The notes under the pieces: generated by a model | The model's database searches: none | What the model was told of the DNA's origin: nothing | Seen by the model: only the letters and a program-made list of their open reading frames with translations | Source of the DNA: UBA10324 sp038326325 | Lineage (GTDB): Bacteria; Bacteroidota; Bacteroidia; Chitinophagales; UBA10324 | Reading direction: 5' to 3' | Assembly (NCBI GenBank): GCA_038326325.1 | Contig: JBBQJW010000017.1 | Location: forward strand, 1 to 64,000 | Length of the DNA: 64,000 nucleotides | Shown here: piece by piece, positions 9,760 to 17,780 of the stretch | Layout of the letters: each line of letters starts with the position of its first letter | How positions within the stretch are numbered: the first letter of the stretch is position 1 | Position numbers and translations under genes: made by a program

Positions 9760-9832
9760 TTCACGCAAAGGCGCAGGGGCGCAAAGTTTTTCTTCGATGT
9801 ATTTCTTTGCTCCTTAGCGAGCTTTGCGTGAA
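9760..9832. terminator. Inverted repeat between trmB and epimerase gene
   Basis: TTCACGCAAAG (9760-9770) is matched by CTTTGCGTGAA (9822-9832), 11 of 11 complementary, with further internal GCGCAAAG/CTTTGC pairing. It lies exactly between two converging genes and could serve both as a terminator. The GCAAAG-rich wording is typical of a dispersed Bacteroidota intergenic repeat. Confidence 0.5.
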
Positions 9833-9834
9833 AA

Positions 9835-10236
9835 TTATTTTATTTCCTGACACAATTCAATCAATACTCCGTTGGTGCTTTTCGGATGAAGGAAGATGAC
9901 CAATTTATTATCTGCTCCTTTGAAAGGTTCTTCTCTGGTGAAAACAAATCCCGCCTCTTTCAACCTTTTAATTTCTGAATTGATGTCGGCGACTTCATAA
10001 GCAATGTGATGCATTCCTTCGCCGCGTGCGGCAATAAATTTTCCGATGGCTCCTTCTGCGTTTGTTGTTTCTACCAATTCAATTTTTGTGTCGCCGGTTT
10101 TAAAGAAGGCGGTCGTCACCATTTCTGATTCTACTTTTTCAATTTTATAACAAGGGGTGTTCAACAGTGCTTCAAATAATTTTTTACTTGCTTCGAGATT
10201 CTTTACCGCAATACCAATGTGTTCAACTTTCAGCAT
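9835..10236 (-). CDS. mce: Methylmalonyl-CoA epimerase
   Basis: 133 residues, vicinal-oxygen-chelate fold. Opening VEHIGIAVKNLEASKKLFE, then KIELVETT, GEGMHHIAYEV and GVLIELCQ carry the metal ligands (His near residue 5, His near 80, Glu near 128). Interconverts (R)- and (S)-methylmalonyl-CoA in propionate metabolism. MeaB (39.2 kb) and a biotin carrier (51.9 kb) in the same window support an active methylmalonyl-CoA route; the mutase itself is not here. Confidence 0.93.
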   Translation of the reverse strand: MLKVEHIGIAVKNLEASKKLFEALLNTPCYKIEKVESEMVTTAFFKTGDTKIELVETTNAEGAIGKFIAARGEGMHHIAYEVADINSEIKRLKEAGFVFTREEPFKGADNKLVIFLHPKSTNGVLIELCQEIK

Positions 10237-10256
10237 GGAATTCTTTTTTACAAAGA

Positions 10257-10432
10257 TAAATTTTTACCACAGAAAAGTTTTTTTACCACAGAGTCAAAAG
10301 AGTATTGCACAGAGTAGCACAGAAAGAAAACTAGGTGAAACTCTTGATTTTACTCTGAGAAACTCTGTGGTTTGAAGCAAAAGGAACTCTATGAAAAAAC
10401 TCTGTGTTACTCCGTAGTGAAGACCTAAATTT
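10257..10432. repeat. Intergenic ACCACAGAG/CTCTGTGGT repeat debris
   Basis: Several copies of ACCACAGA and CACAGAGT on the left half (10266-10325) face CTCTGTGG and CTCTGTGTTACTC on the right half (10360-10415), giving a large imperfect palindrome. No gene is visible in it. This wording recurs in intergenic DNA of many bacteria and looks like a decayed dispersed repeat. Confidence 0.5.
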
Positions 10433-10453
10433 GCAGAAGTAAATTATAAAACA

Positions 10454-10780
10454 ATGATACAGATTAGTGAACACGCGAAAAGTAAAGTGACTGAAATTCT
10501 GAAGACCGAAGGAAAAGATGATTCGTACTTCGTTCGGGTTTCTGTTGTGGGCGGCGGTTGCAGTGGTTTGAGTTACAAAATGGAATTTGACCACGACCTG
10601 AAAAAAGAAGACCAGGTTTTTGAAGATAAAGGAATGAAACTCGTTACCGACCTCCGCAGTTTTTTATATCTGTGTGGTACCACTCTCGACCATAGCGACG
10701 GACTGAACGGAAAGGGTTTTCATTTCGTGAACCCGAATGCTACTCGCACCTGCGCTTGCGGGGAGAGTTTTGCGGTTTAA
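10454..10780 (+). CDS. A-type iron-sulfur carrier (IscA/SufA/ErpA family)
   Basis: 108 residues. The three conserved cysteines are present: GGCSGLSY (about residue 36) and the C-terminal TCACGESF pair (about 100 and 102). The acidic SFLYLCGTTLDHSDG loop fits the family. Holds and delivers Fe-S clusters (or iron) to apoproteins in the cytoplasm. A terminator follows at 10863. Whether it is the SUF or housekeeping type cannot be told, since no suf genes adjoin it. Confidence 0.9.
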   Translation: MIQISEHAKSKVTEILKTEGKDDSYFVRVSVVGGGCSGLSYKMEFDHDLKKEDQVFEDKGMKLVTDLRSFLYLCGTTLDHSDGLNGKGFHFVNPNATRTCACGESFAV

Positions 10781-10862
10781 TACAAATAAAACTGTAACAG
10801 TAGCGCCGATTTCAGATTGTCTGAACCGAGATTAAACTGATTAATGGATTTATAGGATTAAG

Positions 10863-10897
10863 CCCTCTCGGAGATTTTTTTTTGAGAGGGTTTTTTG
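10863..10897 (+). terminator. Rho-independent terminator
   Basis: CCCTCTC (10863-10869) pairs with GAGAGGG (10884-10890) across a T-rich loop, followed by six T. Terminates the A-type carrier gene about 80 bases after its stop. Confidence 0.75.
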
Positions 10898-10995
10898 TTT
10901 GAAAAAAAATTAATTTGGCGGTTGCTAAAAAGCCTACTGTTGAAAACACACAGGCAGGGGCAGAAGGTGTAACACCGACAAACAAAAAATAAAAA

Positions 10996-11024
10996 CCGCA
11001 AAGTCCCTTCGGGAGACTGTGCGG
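10996..11024. repeat. Hairpin with TTCG loop, left of 62-aa gene
   Basis: CCGCAAAGTC (10996-11005) and GACTGTGCGG (11015-11024) form a stem with one mismatch and an inner CC-TTCG-GG loop. A sister hairpin of nearly the same sequence lies at 11274-11303, so the pair brackets the small gene between them. Confidence 0.7.
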
Positions 11025-11052
11025 GACAAAAAAATAAAAAAATAAAAAAAAA

Positions 11053-11241
11053 ATGATACAATTAGATATACCAGCATCATACTTTTTGGAAGAGTTGCAA
11101 CGGCAACTTCTAATATTACCTGAAGATGAAACGGGAATAATTATTACAATAAATGATGAAGAGATTGTTCGGAAAGTTAGGGTCTCTGTTGACTACAGAA
11201 ATAAAAGGTGGTGGATTTTGGGAATTGAGCAGATAGGTTAA
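11053..11241 (+). CDS. Hypothetical 62-aa protein
   Basis: 62 residues, starting MIQLDIPASYFLEELQRQLL and ending WWILGIEQIG. No known family recognised. An acidic middle (LPEDETGIIITINDEEIVRK) with alternating hydrophobics suggests a small alpha/beta fold. The ribosome binding site is not obvious: the upstream DNA is a run of A with AAATAAAAAAATAAAA. Bracketed by two near-identical GC hairpins at 10996 and 11274. Confidence 0.5.
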   Translation: MIQLDIPASYFLEELQRQLLILPEDETGIIITINDEEIVRKVRVSVDYRNKRWWILGIEQIG

Positions 11242-11273
11242 AATAAAATTTCAAAAATCAAAAAGAATTAAAA

Positions 11274-11303
11274 CCGCACAGTCCCCTGCAGGAGACTGTG
11301 CGG
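11274..11303. repeat. Hairpin, right of 62-aa gene
   Basis: CCGCACAGTC (11274-11283) pairs perfectly with GACTGTGCGG (11294-11303), with an inner CCTGCAGG palindrome. It shares AACCGCA, AGTCCC and GGAGACTGTGCGGG with the hairpin at 10996. There is no clean T run, so a repeat-element role is as likely as termination. Confidence 0.7.
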
Positions 11304-11536
11304 GGACGAAAAAACTGGTTACAGCTTTTTCGCTATGATAGCGCTATAGGATTAGTAATTGTTACGGTGTAACGGAATCACGCTTTCGATATAGTGTTGC
11401 CTGCGTGAGTGATTGTAGTGGAAATCATTTTTTGTGATTACACAAAAAATATTGAAACGAAAAGCACGACAGCATTTTTTTGAATACAAAAAAATGGTGG
11501 CACGCCCGACACTTCGACAAGCTAAGTGTTACAGTG
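11304..11536. other. Intergenic stretch with dispersed-element look
   Basis: No gene is supported. It contains TGTTACGGTGTAACG (a palindromic pair at 11360-11375), a stretch reading GCGTGAGTGATTGTAGTGG, then GAAACGAAAAGCACGACAG. This resembles a noncoding element I associate with Bacteroidota intergenic DNA, but I cannot name it. It ends in two tandem TGTTACA motifs (11527 and 11535). Confidence 0.35.
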
Positions 11537-12871
11537 TTACAGGTATTCCTTAATCATATTCTGAATTTCAGCGGAAGAAAATTTCTCTTCGAGATTTTCA
11601 ATCTGAAAAAGTTTCTCGAGCAATTCGTCGTGATGCTTTCCGATTCGCATGGCTTCGGAATACGGAATGTGCGTGAACGAAACCATGGAGTAAGCCGGAA
11701 TAAATTTTTCGGGAAACGCAACGGCAATCATTTTCTCGATTTGCTTTTTGCGTAGGAATTTTTTGTCGGCGACGAGGTCGCGCATCTCCACAAAATTGTT
11801 GAGCGCCATATCACAAATGGCGTCGGCGTTTATTTTTCGCGCCTGCTGATAGAGCGGCAGAATGGTGTTCCAGTCGTCGGTGTAACGGTACATGAGTTCG
11901 CCGAGTGCGGTGCAGTCTTCGAAACCGCAATTCATTCCCTGCCCGAAAAACGGAACCACGGCGTGCGCTGCGTCGCCGATGAGCGCCGCTTTGTTTTTGT
12001 AAACCCACGGATAACATTTCACATACACGAGCGACGAAGTGGGGTTGCTGAAAAAATCTTTTTTGTATGAAGGCATCATCGTCACGGCATCTGGAAAATA
12101 TTTAGTGAAAAATTTTTCTGCTTCGTCTTCCGTTTTAATCGTGGCGAAAGATTCTTCTCCTTCGTTGTGAAAAAATAAAGTGCAGGTAAAACTTCCATCC
12201 ATGTTGGGCAACGCGATGAGCATGAAATTTTTTCGCGGCCAGATGTGCAGCGCGTTTTTCTCCATCAGGAATTCGCCGTTCTCTCCGGCGGGAATATGCA
12301 GTTCTTTATAACTGTGTTCGATGTAGGTCTGCGAATAATCGAAGCGATCTGTCTTGAGCATGGAGCTTCGCAACGCGGAGAAAGCGCCGTCGGCTCCGAA
12401 AATCAATTCCGAATTTTTTGTCGTGCGTTGATTGGTGTTGTGGTCTTCGAAAATCATTTCGCCTTTTTCGAGATTCACTTCGTCGCAGCGGTGATTGAAA
12501 TAAATTTTTACTCCGGATTGTCTCTCCGCCAAATCCATCATGGCCATGTTGAGTCCACCACGCGACACGGAATAAATCGCCTGTCCTTCTTTTCCATAAG
12601 GTTGAAATGAAAGTGTGCCGTCGGTGTTGTGCACCATTCTTCCATTCATAGGAATAGCGACTTTGCGAATCTCTTCTTCGAGTCCGGCACCAATCAATCC
12701 TTTCCATCCTCTGTCGCTGAGTGCGAGATTGATGGAACGACCGGCACTGATTTTTTCTGTGCGCATATCGGGGCGACGCTCATAAATGTCAACCTTGTAT
12801 CCGCGCTTCGCGAGATAAACCGAGAGCAGCGAACCGACTAACCCCGCTCCGAGAATTGTTGCTTGTTTCAT
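11537..12871 (-). CDS. kmo: Kynurenine 3-monooxygenase
   Basis: 444 residues, FAD-dependent class A monooxygenase. N-terminal dinucleotide motif ILGAGLVGSLLSVYLAKRG followed by IYERRPDMR; the substrate/FAD segment is AGRSINLALSDRGW; the second FAD motif is LIGDAAHAVVPFFGQGMNCGFEDC (about 290-313). It hydroxylates kynurenine to 3-hydroxykynurenine using NADPH and oxygen. In this gene order the pathway continues with kynU, from which it is now separated by a GxxExxY gene between inverted repeats. Its TAA stop codon lies inside a TGTTACA motif (11535-11541 on the plus strand). Confidence 0.95.
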   Translation of the reverse strand: MKQATILGAGLVGSLLSVYLAKRGYKVDIYERRPDMRTEKISAGRSINLALSDRGWKGLIGAGLEEEIRKVAIPMNGRMVHNTDGTLSFQPYGKEGQAIYSVSRGGLNMAMMDLAERQSGVKIYFNHRCDEVNLEKGEMIFEDHNTNQRTTKNSELIFGADGAFSALRSSMLKTDRFDYSQTYIEHSYKELHIPAGENGEFLMEKNALHIWPRKNFMLIALPNMDGSFTCTLFFHNEGEESFATIKTEDEAEKFFTKYFPDAVTMMPSYKKDFFSNPTSSLVYVKCYPWVYKNKAALIGDAAHAVVPFFGQGMNCGFEDCTALGELMYRYTDDWNTILPLYQQARKINADAICDMALNNFVEMRDLVADKKFLRKKQIEKMIAVAFPEKFIPAYSMVSFTHIPYSEAMRIGKHHDELLEKLFQIENLEEKFSSAEIQNMIKEYL

Positions 12872-12875
12872 ATAA

Positions 12876-12905
12876 TAGAACGCTGATTTAACTGATAGGT
12901 CATGA
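12876..12905. repeat. 30-bp inverted repeat, left copy
   Basis: Begins TAGAACGCTGATTTAACTG and ends AGGTCATGA. The reverse complement recurs at 13354-13383 with a single mismatch in 30. Lies 5 bases from the kmo start codon. Confidence 0.9.
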
Positions 12906-12934
12906 TTTAAAATGATTTCTTCTTGAAGAAAATT

Positions 12935-13357
12935 TTATGATGATTCATGATTTTTAAATTCGTTTGAAAAAACTTTTCTTTTGAATTGAGGTGTCTTACC
13001 AAAATTCAAAAGCATTCCCACTTCAGTATTGGTAGCTCTCAAATAATTTAAAAGTTGTGCTTCGTGCTCGTCGATAATTCCTTCCGCGGCTTTTATTTCT
13101 ATAATGACAGAATCATTCACAACAATATCCGCAAAATAATTTCCGACCGATTCTTCATTGTAGAAAACTTCAATGGGTTGTTGTCTTACACAAGTCAATC
13201 CTAATTTTCTCAGTTCAATCAATAAAGCATTTTCATAAACCTTCTCAAGAAATCCATAACCTAATTTATTATAAACATTATAGAATCCTTTAATAATCAC
13301 TGAAGTTATTTCAGAGTGCTTGTATTCATCAAGAATGTATTTATCAGTATTTATCAT
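12935..13357 (-). CDS. GxxExxY family protein
   Basis: 140 residues. The name-giving motif is visible as GYGFLEKVYENALLIEL (G-F-L-E-K-V-Y), with the usual second half IVVNDSVIIEIKA and LLNYLRATNTEVGMLLNFG. The IEIKA strand and a preceding acidic residue (FADIVV) resemble the PD-(D/E)xK nuclease core, so a nuclease-like role is plausible but unproven. Its start codon lies in the right inverted repeat (13354-13383). These genes are often seen as insertions between unrelated genes; here it separates kmo and kynU. Confidence 0.85.
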   Translation of the reverse strand: MINTDKYILDEYKHSEITSVIIKGFYNVYNKLGYGFLEKVYENALLIELRKLGLTCVRQQPIEVFYNEESVGNYFADIVVNDSVIIEIKAAEGIIDEHEAQLLNYLRATNTEVGMLLNFGKTPQFKRKVFSNEFKNHESS

Positions 13358-13383
13358 GACCTATCAGCTAAATCAGCGTTCTA
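13354..13383. repeat. 30-bp inverted repeat, right copy
   Basis: Begins TCATGACCTATCAGCTAAAT and ends AGCGTTCTA. It overlaps both the GxxExxY start codon and the last codons and stop (TGA) of kynU, so part of the present kynU end is repeat sequence. Confidence 0.9.
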
Positions 13384-14647
13384 TCTTTTCCAGAACATCT
13401 CCCACTCGATAAACATCTTCAAACGAATTATACAATGGTATAGGCGACATGCGAATAACATTTGGTTCGCGCCAATCGGCGATTACTCCGTGTGAGGCGA
13501 GTTGCTCGAAAATTTTCTTTCCATCTTTTTTCGCGATGAGCGATAATTGACACCCGCGTTCAGAACTGTTTTTTGGCGTGATGATTTTTAATTCGTGCTC
13601 AGGATATTTCTGATTGAAATGGTTAAGTATAAATTCTAAGTAAGTTGTTAGTTGTTGGCTTTTAGTAATTAGTTTTTGAATCCCCGCTTCCGAAAAAATT
13701 TCCAATGATGCTCTGTGAATTGCCATTGCGAAAACAGGCGCATTACTCACCTGCCATGCGCCTGCTCCTGCCTGCGGATGAAATCCTTTCTTCATTTGAA
13801 ACCGAGTGGTCTCATCATTTCCCCACCAGCCAGCGAAGCGTGGTAAATCATTTTTACCACTGTGTTTTTCGTGAACGAAAATTCCGCCTACTCCTCCGGC
13901 GCCACTGTTCAGATATTTATAAGAACACCAGCAAGCGAAATCAATATTCCAGTCGTGTAGTTTCAAGTCAACATTTCCGGCGGCGTGCGCCAAATCAAAA
14001 CCGACTGTTACACCGGTTTCGTGACCGGCTTCGGTAATTTTTTTCAAGTCGAAATATTGTCCGCTGAGGTAATTGACTCCTCCGAATAAAATCAACGCGA
14101 GTTCATTTTTATTTTTTTCTATCTGTTCGAGAATGTCTTCTGTTCGAAGCGTGAATTCATTTTCTCTTGGAGAAATTTCAATGATGTCTATTTCAGGATT
14201 TCCGCCATGAAATTTCACCTGGGTTTCAATCGCGTATTGATCTGATGGAAAAGCGTTCGCTTCCATCATGATTTTTTTTCTCTTTCCTTCCGGACGAAAA
14301 AAAGAAACCATGAGCATGTGAAGATTCGCCGTAAGTGAATTCATCGCTACTACTTCTTCTTCCTTCGCCCCCACAATTTCCGCCAATTGTTTTCTTCCGA
14401 AATGATGATAAGGAAACCACGGATTCTTGGCGTCGAAGTGTCCCTCCACACCGAGTTTTTCCCAATCCAAAAATTCCTGCTCAACAAAACTTCTCGCGCT
14501 CTTCGGTAAAAGCCCGAGTGAATTTCCGCAGAGATAAACTGCATCGTTTCCATTGTGTTTAGGAATGTGAAACCGCTCACGGAATTTTTTCAGCGTGTCG
14601 GCTTCATCCAATTGCCGTGCGAAGGATAAACTGTTTTCGAATTTCAT
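13373..14647 (-). CDS. kynU: Kynureninase
   Basis: 424 residues, PLP-dependent fold type I. Substrate and cofactor segments include NSLGLLPKSAR near residue 42, SLTANLHMLMVSFF, the GFDLAHAAGN aspartate, and the lysine that binds PLP in CWCSYKYLNSGAGGVGG (about residue 240). It cleaves kynurenine to anthranilate or 3-hydroxykynurenine to 3-hydroxyanthranilate, releasing alanine. With kmo this leads toward NAD or tryptophan breakdown. Its last codons (IER-stop) fall in the 30-bp repeat beside the GxxExxY gene. Confidence 0.95.
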   Translation of the reverse strand: MKFENSLSFARQLDEADTLKKFRERFHIPKHNGNDAVYLCGNSLGLLPKSARSFVEQEFLDWEKLGVEGHFDAKNPWFPYHHFGRKQLAEIVGAKEEEVVAMNSLTANLHMLMVSFFRPEGKRKKIMMEANAFPSDQYAIETQVKFHGGNPEIDIIEISPRENEFTLRTEDILEQIEKNKNELALILFGGVNYLSGQYFDLKKITEAGHETGVTVGFDLAHAAGNVDLKLHDWNIDFACWCSYKYLNSGAGGVGGIFVHEKHSGKNDLPRFAGWWGNDETTRFQMKKGFHPQAGAGAWQVSNAPVFAMAIHRASLEIFSEAGIQKLITKSQQLTTYLEFILNHFNQKYPEHELKIITPKNSSERGCQLSLIAKKDGKKIFEQLASHGVIADWREPNVIRMSPIPLYNSFEDVYRVGDVLEKIER

Positions 14648-14759
14648 TTTTAAAAACTAATGGGCGAAAGATAAAAGGAAGAAGTTCGATTGAAAACGAG
14701 AAATGTTTTTCTCGCTGAAACATCGTCCGTTTTTCTCCGTGGCTCGTAATAACGGCGGC

Positions 14760-15782
14760 ATGGCATTACACGGTAAAATAATTTTTCGCGCTGATGGCGG
14801 GCCGAACCTCGGAATGAATCATTTGGTTCGTTGTGCAGCTTTAGCGGAAATGTTGCGCGAGCATTATGAATGCGTGCTGACGATTCGCTCTCCTAATCCG
14901 ACCGCCTTGCAAATCATTGAAGGAGTTTTTCATTCCATTATTCCTTTGACCGTTACAGACCATTTTGATGGCGACGAATTGATTCCGCATTTACACGAAG
15001 GTGATATAGTGGTGATGGATGGGTTTCAATTTCACACCGCTTATCAGCAAAAAATTCACGCGAACAATAAACTTATTTGCATCGACGATTTGCACCAACA
15101 TCATTTTGTCGCCGATGCCATTATTAATCACGCCGAAGGAATTTTGCCCGCTGATTATTCAACGGAAGAGTACACGCGTTTTTATCTCGGTTCTCGATAC
15201 GCGATGATTCGCGAACCATTTATTAACGCCACTCCGGAAAATCATGATTCGCAAAAATCAAATCGAGCGATGATTTGTATTGGAGGAAATGATATTCATA
15301 ACACGACATTAAAAGTGTTACAGTCATTAATTGACACAAAAACCGTAAATGAAATTGAATTGGTGGTGGGCAAACTAAATCCCAATCTCGATCTGATTAA
15401 TGAATTTATTCATTCGCAAAAGGAAATGAAAATTATGTTGTGTATGAATCTTCCAGTAAGTGAATTGTGCGATCTCATGAAGACTTCGCGGGTAATGATT
15501 TGTTCGGCGAATAATATTCTGCTCGAAGCGTGCGCGGCGGGTATGAAAATTATTTCAGGAATTACGCACGACGCTCAGCAAGGAGTGTTACAGGGGTTGG
15601 TCGCGAAAGGCGCGGTGAATAGTTGCGGAAATTTTTTAACCGCCTCGCCCGAAGAATTAAAATCGCGCTTCGAATTATTTCTGAATAACGATACTCATAC
15701 TGTTACACAACAGACCGCGCAACGCGAATTGATTGACGGGCTTTCGCCTGAAAGGTTGTTCGAGATATTCAGTAAGTTGTAA
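14760..15782 (+). CDS. PseG-like nucleotide-sugar hydrolase / glycosyltransferase fold
   Basis: 340 residues from MALHGKIIFRADGG; an in-frame ATG at 14703 would add 19 residues and cannot be excluded. The opening RADGGPNLGMNHLVRCAALAE matches the PseG signature RAD-xxx-GxGHxxRC, with the catalytic histidine kept but the glycine before it changed to asparagine. C-terminal half MICIGGNDIHNTTLKVL and CSANNILLEACAAGMKIISG resembles the GT-B donor site. PseG removes UDP from a trideoxy-altropyranose in pseudaminic acid synthesis. No other pseudaminate genes are nearby, so the exact substrate is uncertain. Confidence 0.7.
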   Translation: MALHGKIIFRADGGPNLGMNHLVRCAALAEMLREHYECVLTIRSPNPTALQIIEGVFHSIIPLTVTDHFDGDELIPHLHEGDIVVMDGFQFHTAYQQKIHANNKLICIDDLHQHHFVADAIINHAEGILPADYSTEEYTRFYLGSRYAMIREPFINATPENHDSQKSNRAMICIGGNDIHNTTLKVLQSLIDTKTVNEIELVVGKLNPNLDLINEFIHSQKEMKIMLCMNLPVSELCDLMKTSRVMICSANNILLEACAAGMKIISGITHDAQQGVLQGLVAKGAVNSCGNFLTASPEELKSRFELFLNNDTHTVTQQTAQRELIDGLSPERLFEIFSKL

Positions 15783-15831
15783 AACTTATTTCAAGAAAGA
15801 ATTTATTTTGTCTTTCTAAAATTTCACACCT

Positions 15832-16602
15832 GTGGGTTTATTTGATTTTCTAAAAAAGAAAGAAGCAAAAGAAGAAAGCTCTATGATGAATGTTTCTTCA
15901 AATATTGTCAAAGAGGAAAAACTTATTTCATCTTTATATACAAGATACAAAGCAGGAGATGTAAACTCTGAGTATATCAATGAATTAATTTTTGAAAATG
16001 AGGGAGAAAAAAATAGTTTGATAAATGAAGTCAGGACACATCTTGAAAAATTAAAACAGGAAGATATTCTTTTCGGTCTCTCAGATATTATTTCGCAGCG
16101 CGATGAGTTTGATTCTTATCATCTCCTAACATGGATTAGATTCAGTGTTTTAGAGACTGATGGAAAAATTTCACTCTCCAATCCTGAGATTCAAAATTTT
16201 GGGTTACAAAACATAAAAAGCTCTTCAGATTTTTTCATTGATAGAATTAATCGAAAAATTGATTTGGGGAGAAGTGATTTTGAAAACGACATTGAAACTA
16301 CATTAAAGATTATTCGTTCTGATATTCACGAAGACCATTCCTATTTAAGGATAAGCGGCTACTTTAATATCGGACAAATTTATTTTAACCTAAAAAACAA
16401 TAATAAGGCTGAGGAGTTTTTTAATCTCCTGAAAACAGAAAAATCCTCACTTGCTCCCTCAACTGTCGCTGAGTTTTGTAAAGAAATTGGAATTTTATAT
16501 CAAACAATAAATGATAAATCAAAAGCGCTTGACTGGTTTAATTATGGTTTGACTTTAAATCCAAAATTGTCTGTAAAAAAAATTATTAAATCTTTGGAAT
16601 AA
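15832..16602 (+). CDS. Hypothetical TPR-like protein
   Basis: 256 residues with a GTG start; the opening MGLFDFLKKKE is a common amphipathic opening of cytosolic proteins and supports it. Mostly helical; the C-terminal part (YFNIGQIYFNLKNNNKAEEFFNLL, then FCKEIGILYQTINDKSKALDWFNYGLTLNP) reads as two or three TPR helices. No enzyme motif. More AT-rich than its neighbours, lacks the TGTWACA motif, and faces a DUF2971 gene 20 bases away, which suggests a small acquired block. Confidence 0.5.
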   Translation: MGLFDFLKKKEAKEESSMMNVSSNIVKEEKLISSLYTRYKAGDVNSEYINELIFENEGEKNSLINEVRTHLEKLKQEDILFGLSDIISQRDEFDSYHLLTWIRFSVLETDGKISLSNPEIQNFGLQNIKSSSDFFIDRINRKIDLGRSDFENDIETTLKIIRSDIHEDHSYLRISGYFNIGQIYFNLKNNNKAEEFFNLLKTEKSSLAPSTVAEFCKEIGILYQTINDKSKALDWFNYGLTLNPKLSVKKIIKSLE

Positions 16603-16622
16603 ATTTATTGAGTCCCAAATAC

Positions 16623-17621
16623 CTATGAGAAAAATTTTCTTAGTTGGGATTGCTTAATGTCAATTGCATTTTTCGTCATCCTGTAGTAAAGTGAATTTAA
16701 CGCTATTGAAATTTTCCTAAAATCGGTTTCATTGTATCTATATCCGACTATAATTGATTCTAAATTTATTTTAGGATATGCGGTAGATTTTATTGTATCT
16801 CGAATTTCCTCATTTATATTTTCGTGAAAACCAAAGTTTAAATAGAGTTTAGTTTTGGGACGAAGTTCATATTCATTAGATAGGGAATAGTTGTTTGAAT
16901 TATTATACTCATCAAAATAAAGCACCCGCACTTCTGACTCTGATTGGTAAATTCCTTTTTTAATAAAAGAGTAAACTCTCATAAGAATTAATTCTTTATT
17001 GTTTACTTGAAAATTATTTTCCTGCTCAAAATTTTTAATTTCAGAGATAAAAGTTTCATATAGAGATTTTATTTGTTTATGTTTTTCCTGCCCCTCATAT
17101 ATAATATTTGAAAGAAAATAATTGTACCAACTTTCAAAATGTTCTGGTTCAATTTTAAATACCAATCCAACTCCTTTTCCATTCTCCCCATAAAATCTCC
17201 AATTATCAAAGTGCATTTCTTCACTATCAACATACTCACAAAAAGATATTTGAAAAAATTGATGCTTATATCCTTCAATATTTTCCTTTAATATTCCTGC
17301 TAAGTCAAAAGCTCCAGAAGAAAATTCGTTAGGATCATCTAACATTGATAAATTACTTAAATACAGAAAGCCACTATTTAAAATTTCAACTGCGTTTTTT
17401 AATGAGGTAAAATGAATTAATTTGAATTCGCCATCATAATACAACGAAGTATCTTTAAGAATTACCTGGCGAGGATTATTGACTGAAAAATTATTCGGGA
17501 CATCAGCATAACTTGCTGAAGATTGGCTTATCCAAAAGTTGGGCAAGATTTTTCTAATCTTTTCCTCTAATGATTTTTTTGCTTTTTCAATAATTAAATC
17601 ATCACTTTCTTCCTTATGCAT
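16623..17621 (-). CDS. DUF2971 family protein
   Basis: 332 residues. The core (about 65-160) is characteristic: LIHFTSLKNAVEILNSGFLYLSN, MLDDPNEF, then FQISFCE and FDNWRFYGENGKGVGLVFK. DUF2971 proteins are scattered accessory genes of unproven biochemistry; the RFYG-GxGV region is reminiscent of nucleotide-binding ADP-ribosyl folds. AT-rich, without TGTWACA motifs, convergent with the TPR-like gene. Probably horizontally acquired. Confidence 0.75.
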   Translation of the reverse strand: MHKEESDDLIIEKAKKSLEEKIRKILPNFWISQSSASYADVPNNFSVNNPRQVILKDTSLYYDGEFKLIHFTSLKNAVEILNSGFLYLSNLSMLDDPNEFSSGAFDLAGILKENIEGYKHQFFQISFCEYVDSEEMHFDNWRFYGENGKGVGLVFKIEPEHFESWYNYFLSNIIYEGQEKHKQIKSLYETFISEIKNFEQENNFQVNNKELILMRVYSFIKKGIYQSESEVRVLYFDEYNNSNNYSLSNEYELRPKTKLYLNFGFHENINEEIRDTIKSTAYPKINLESIIVGYRYNETDFRKISIALNSLYYRMTKNAIDIKQSQLRKFFS

Positions 17622-17780
17622 TAATTTTTAATTTCTTCTCAACAAATAAACTAAAAATAATTTTCTCATTAAGTCAAGAAGAAATGTAGAGAATGTTTTT
17701 CTTAGAAAAAAAGAATTTCCTATCCACAATTTGAAATCTGTAATCTATTTCAATCTTTGCGCACGAATTAAAAATCATTC

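Noticed and set aside
13705..14037. Plus-strand open frame inside kynU
   Set aside because: Antisense to conserved kynureninase sequence, with no ribosome-binding site or recognisable domain.
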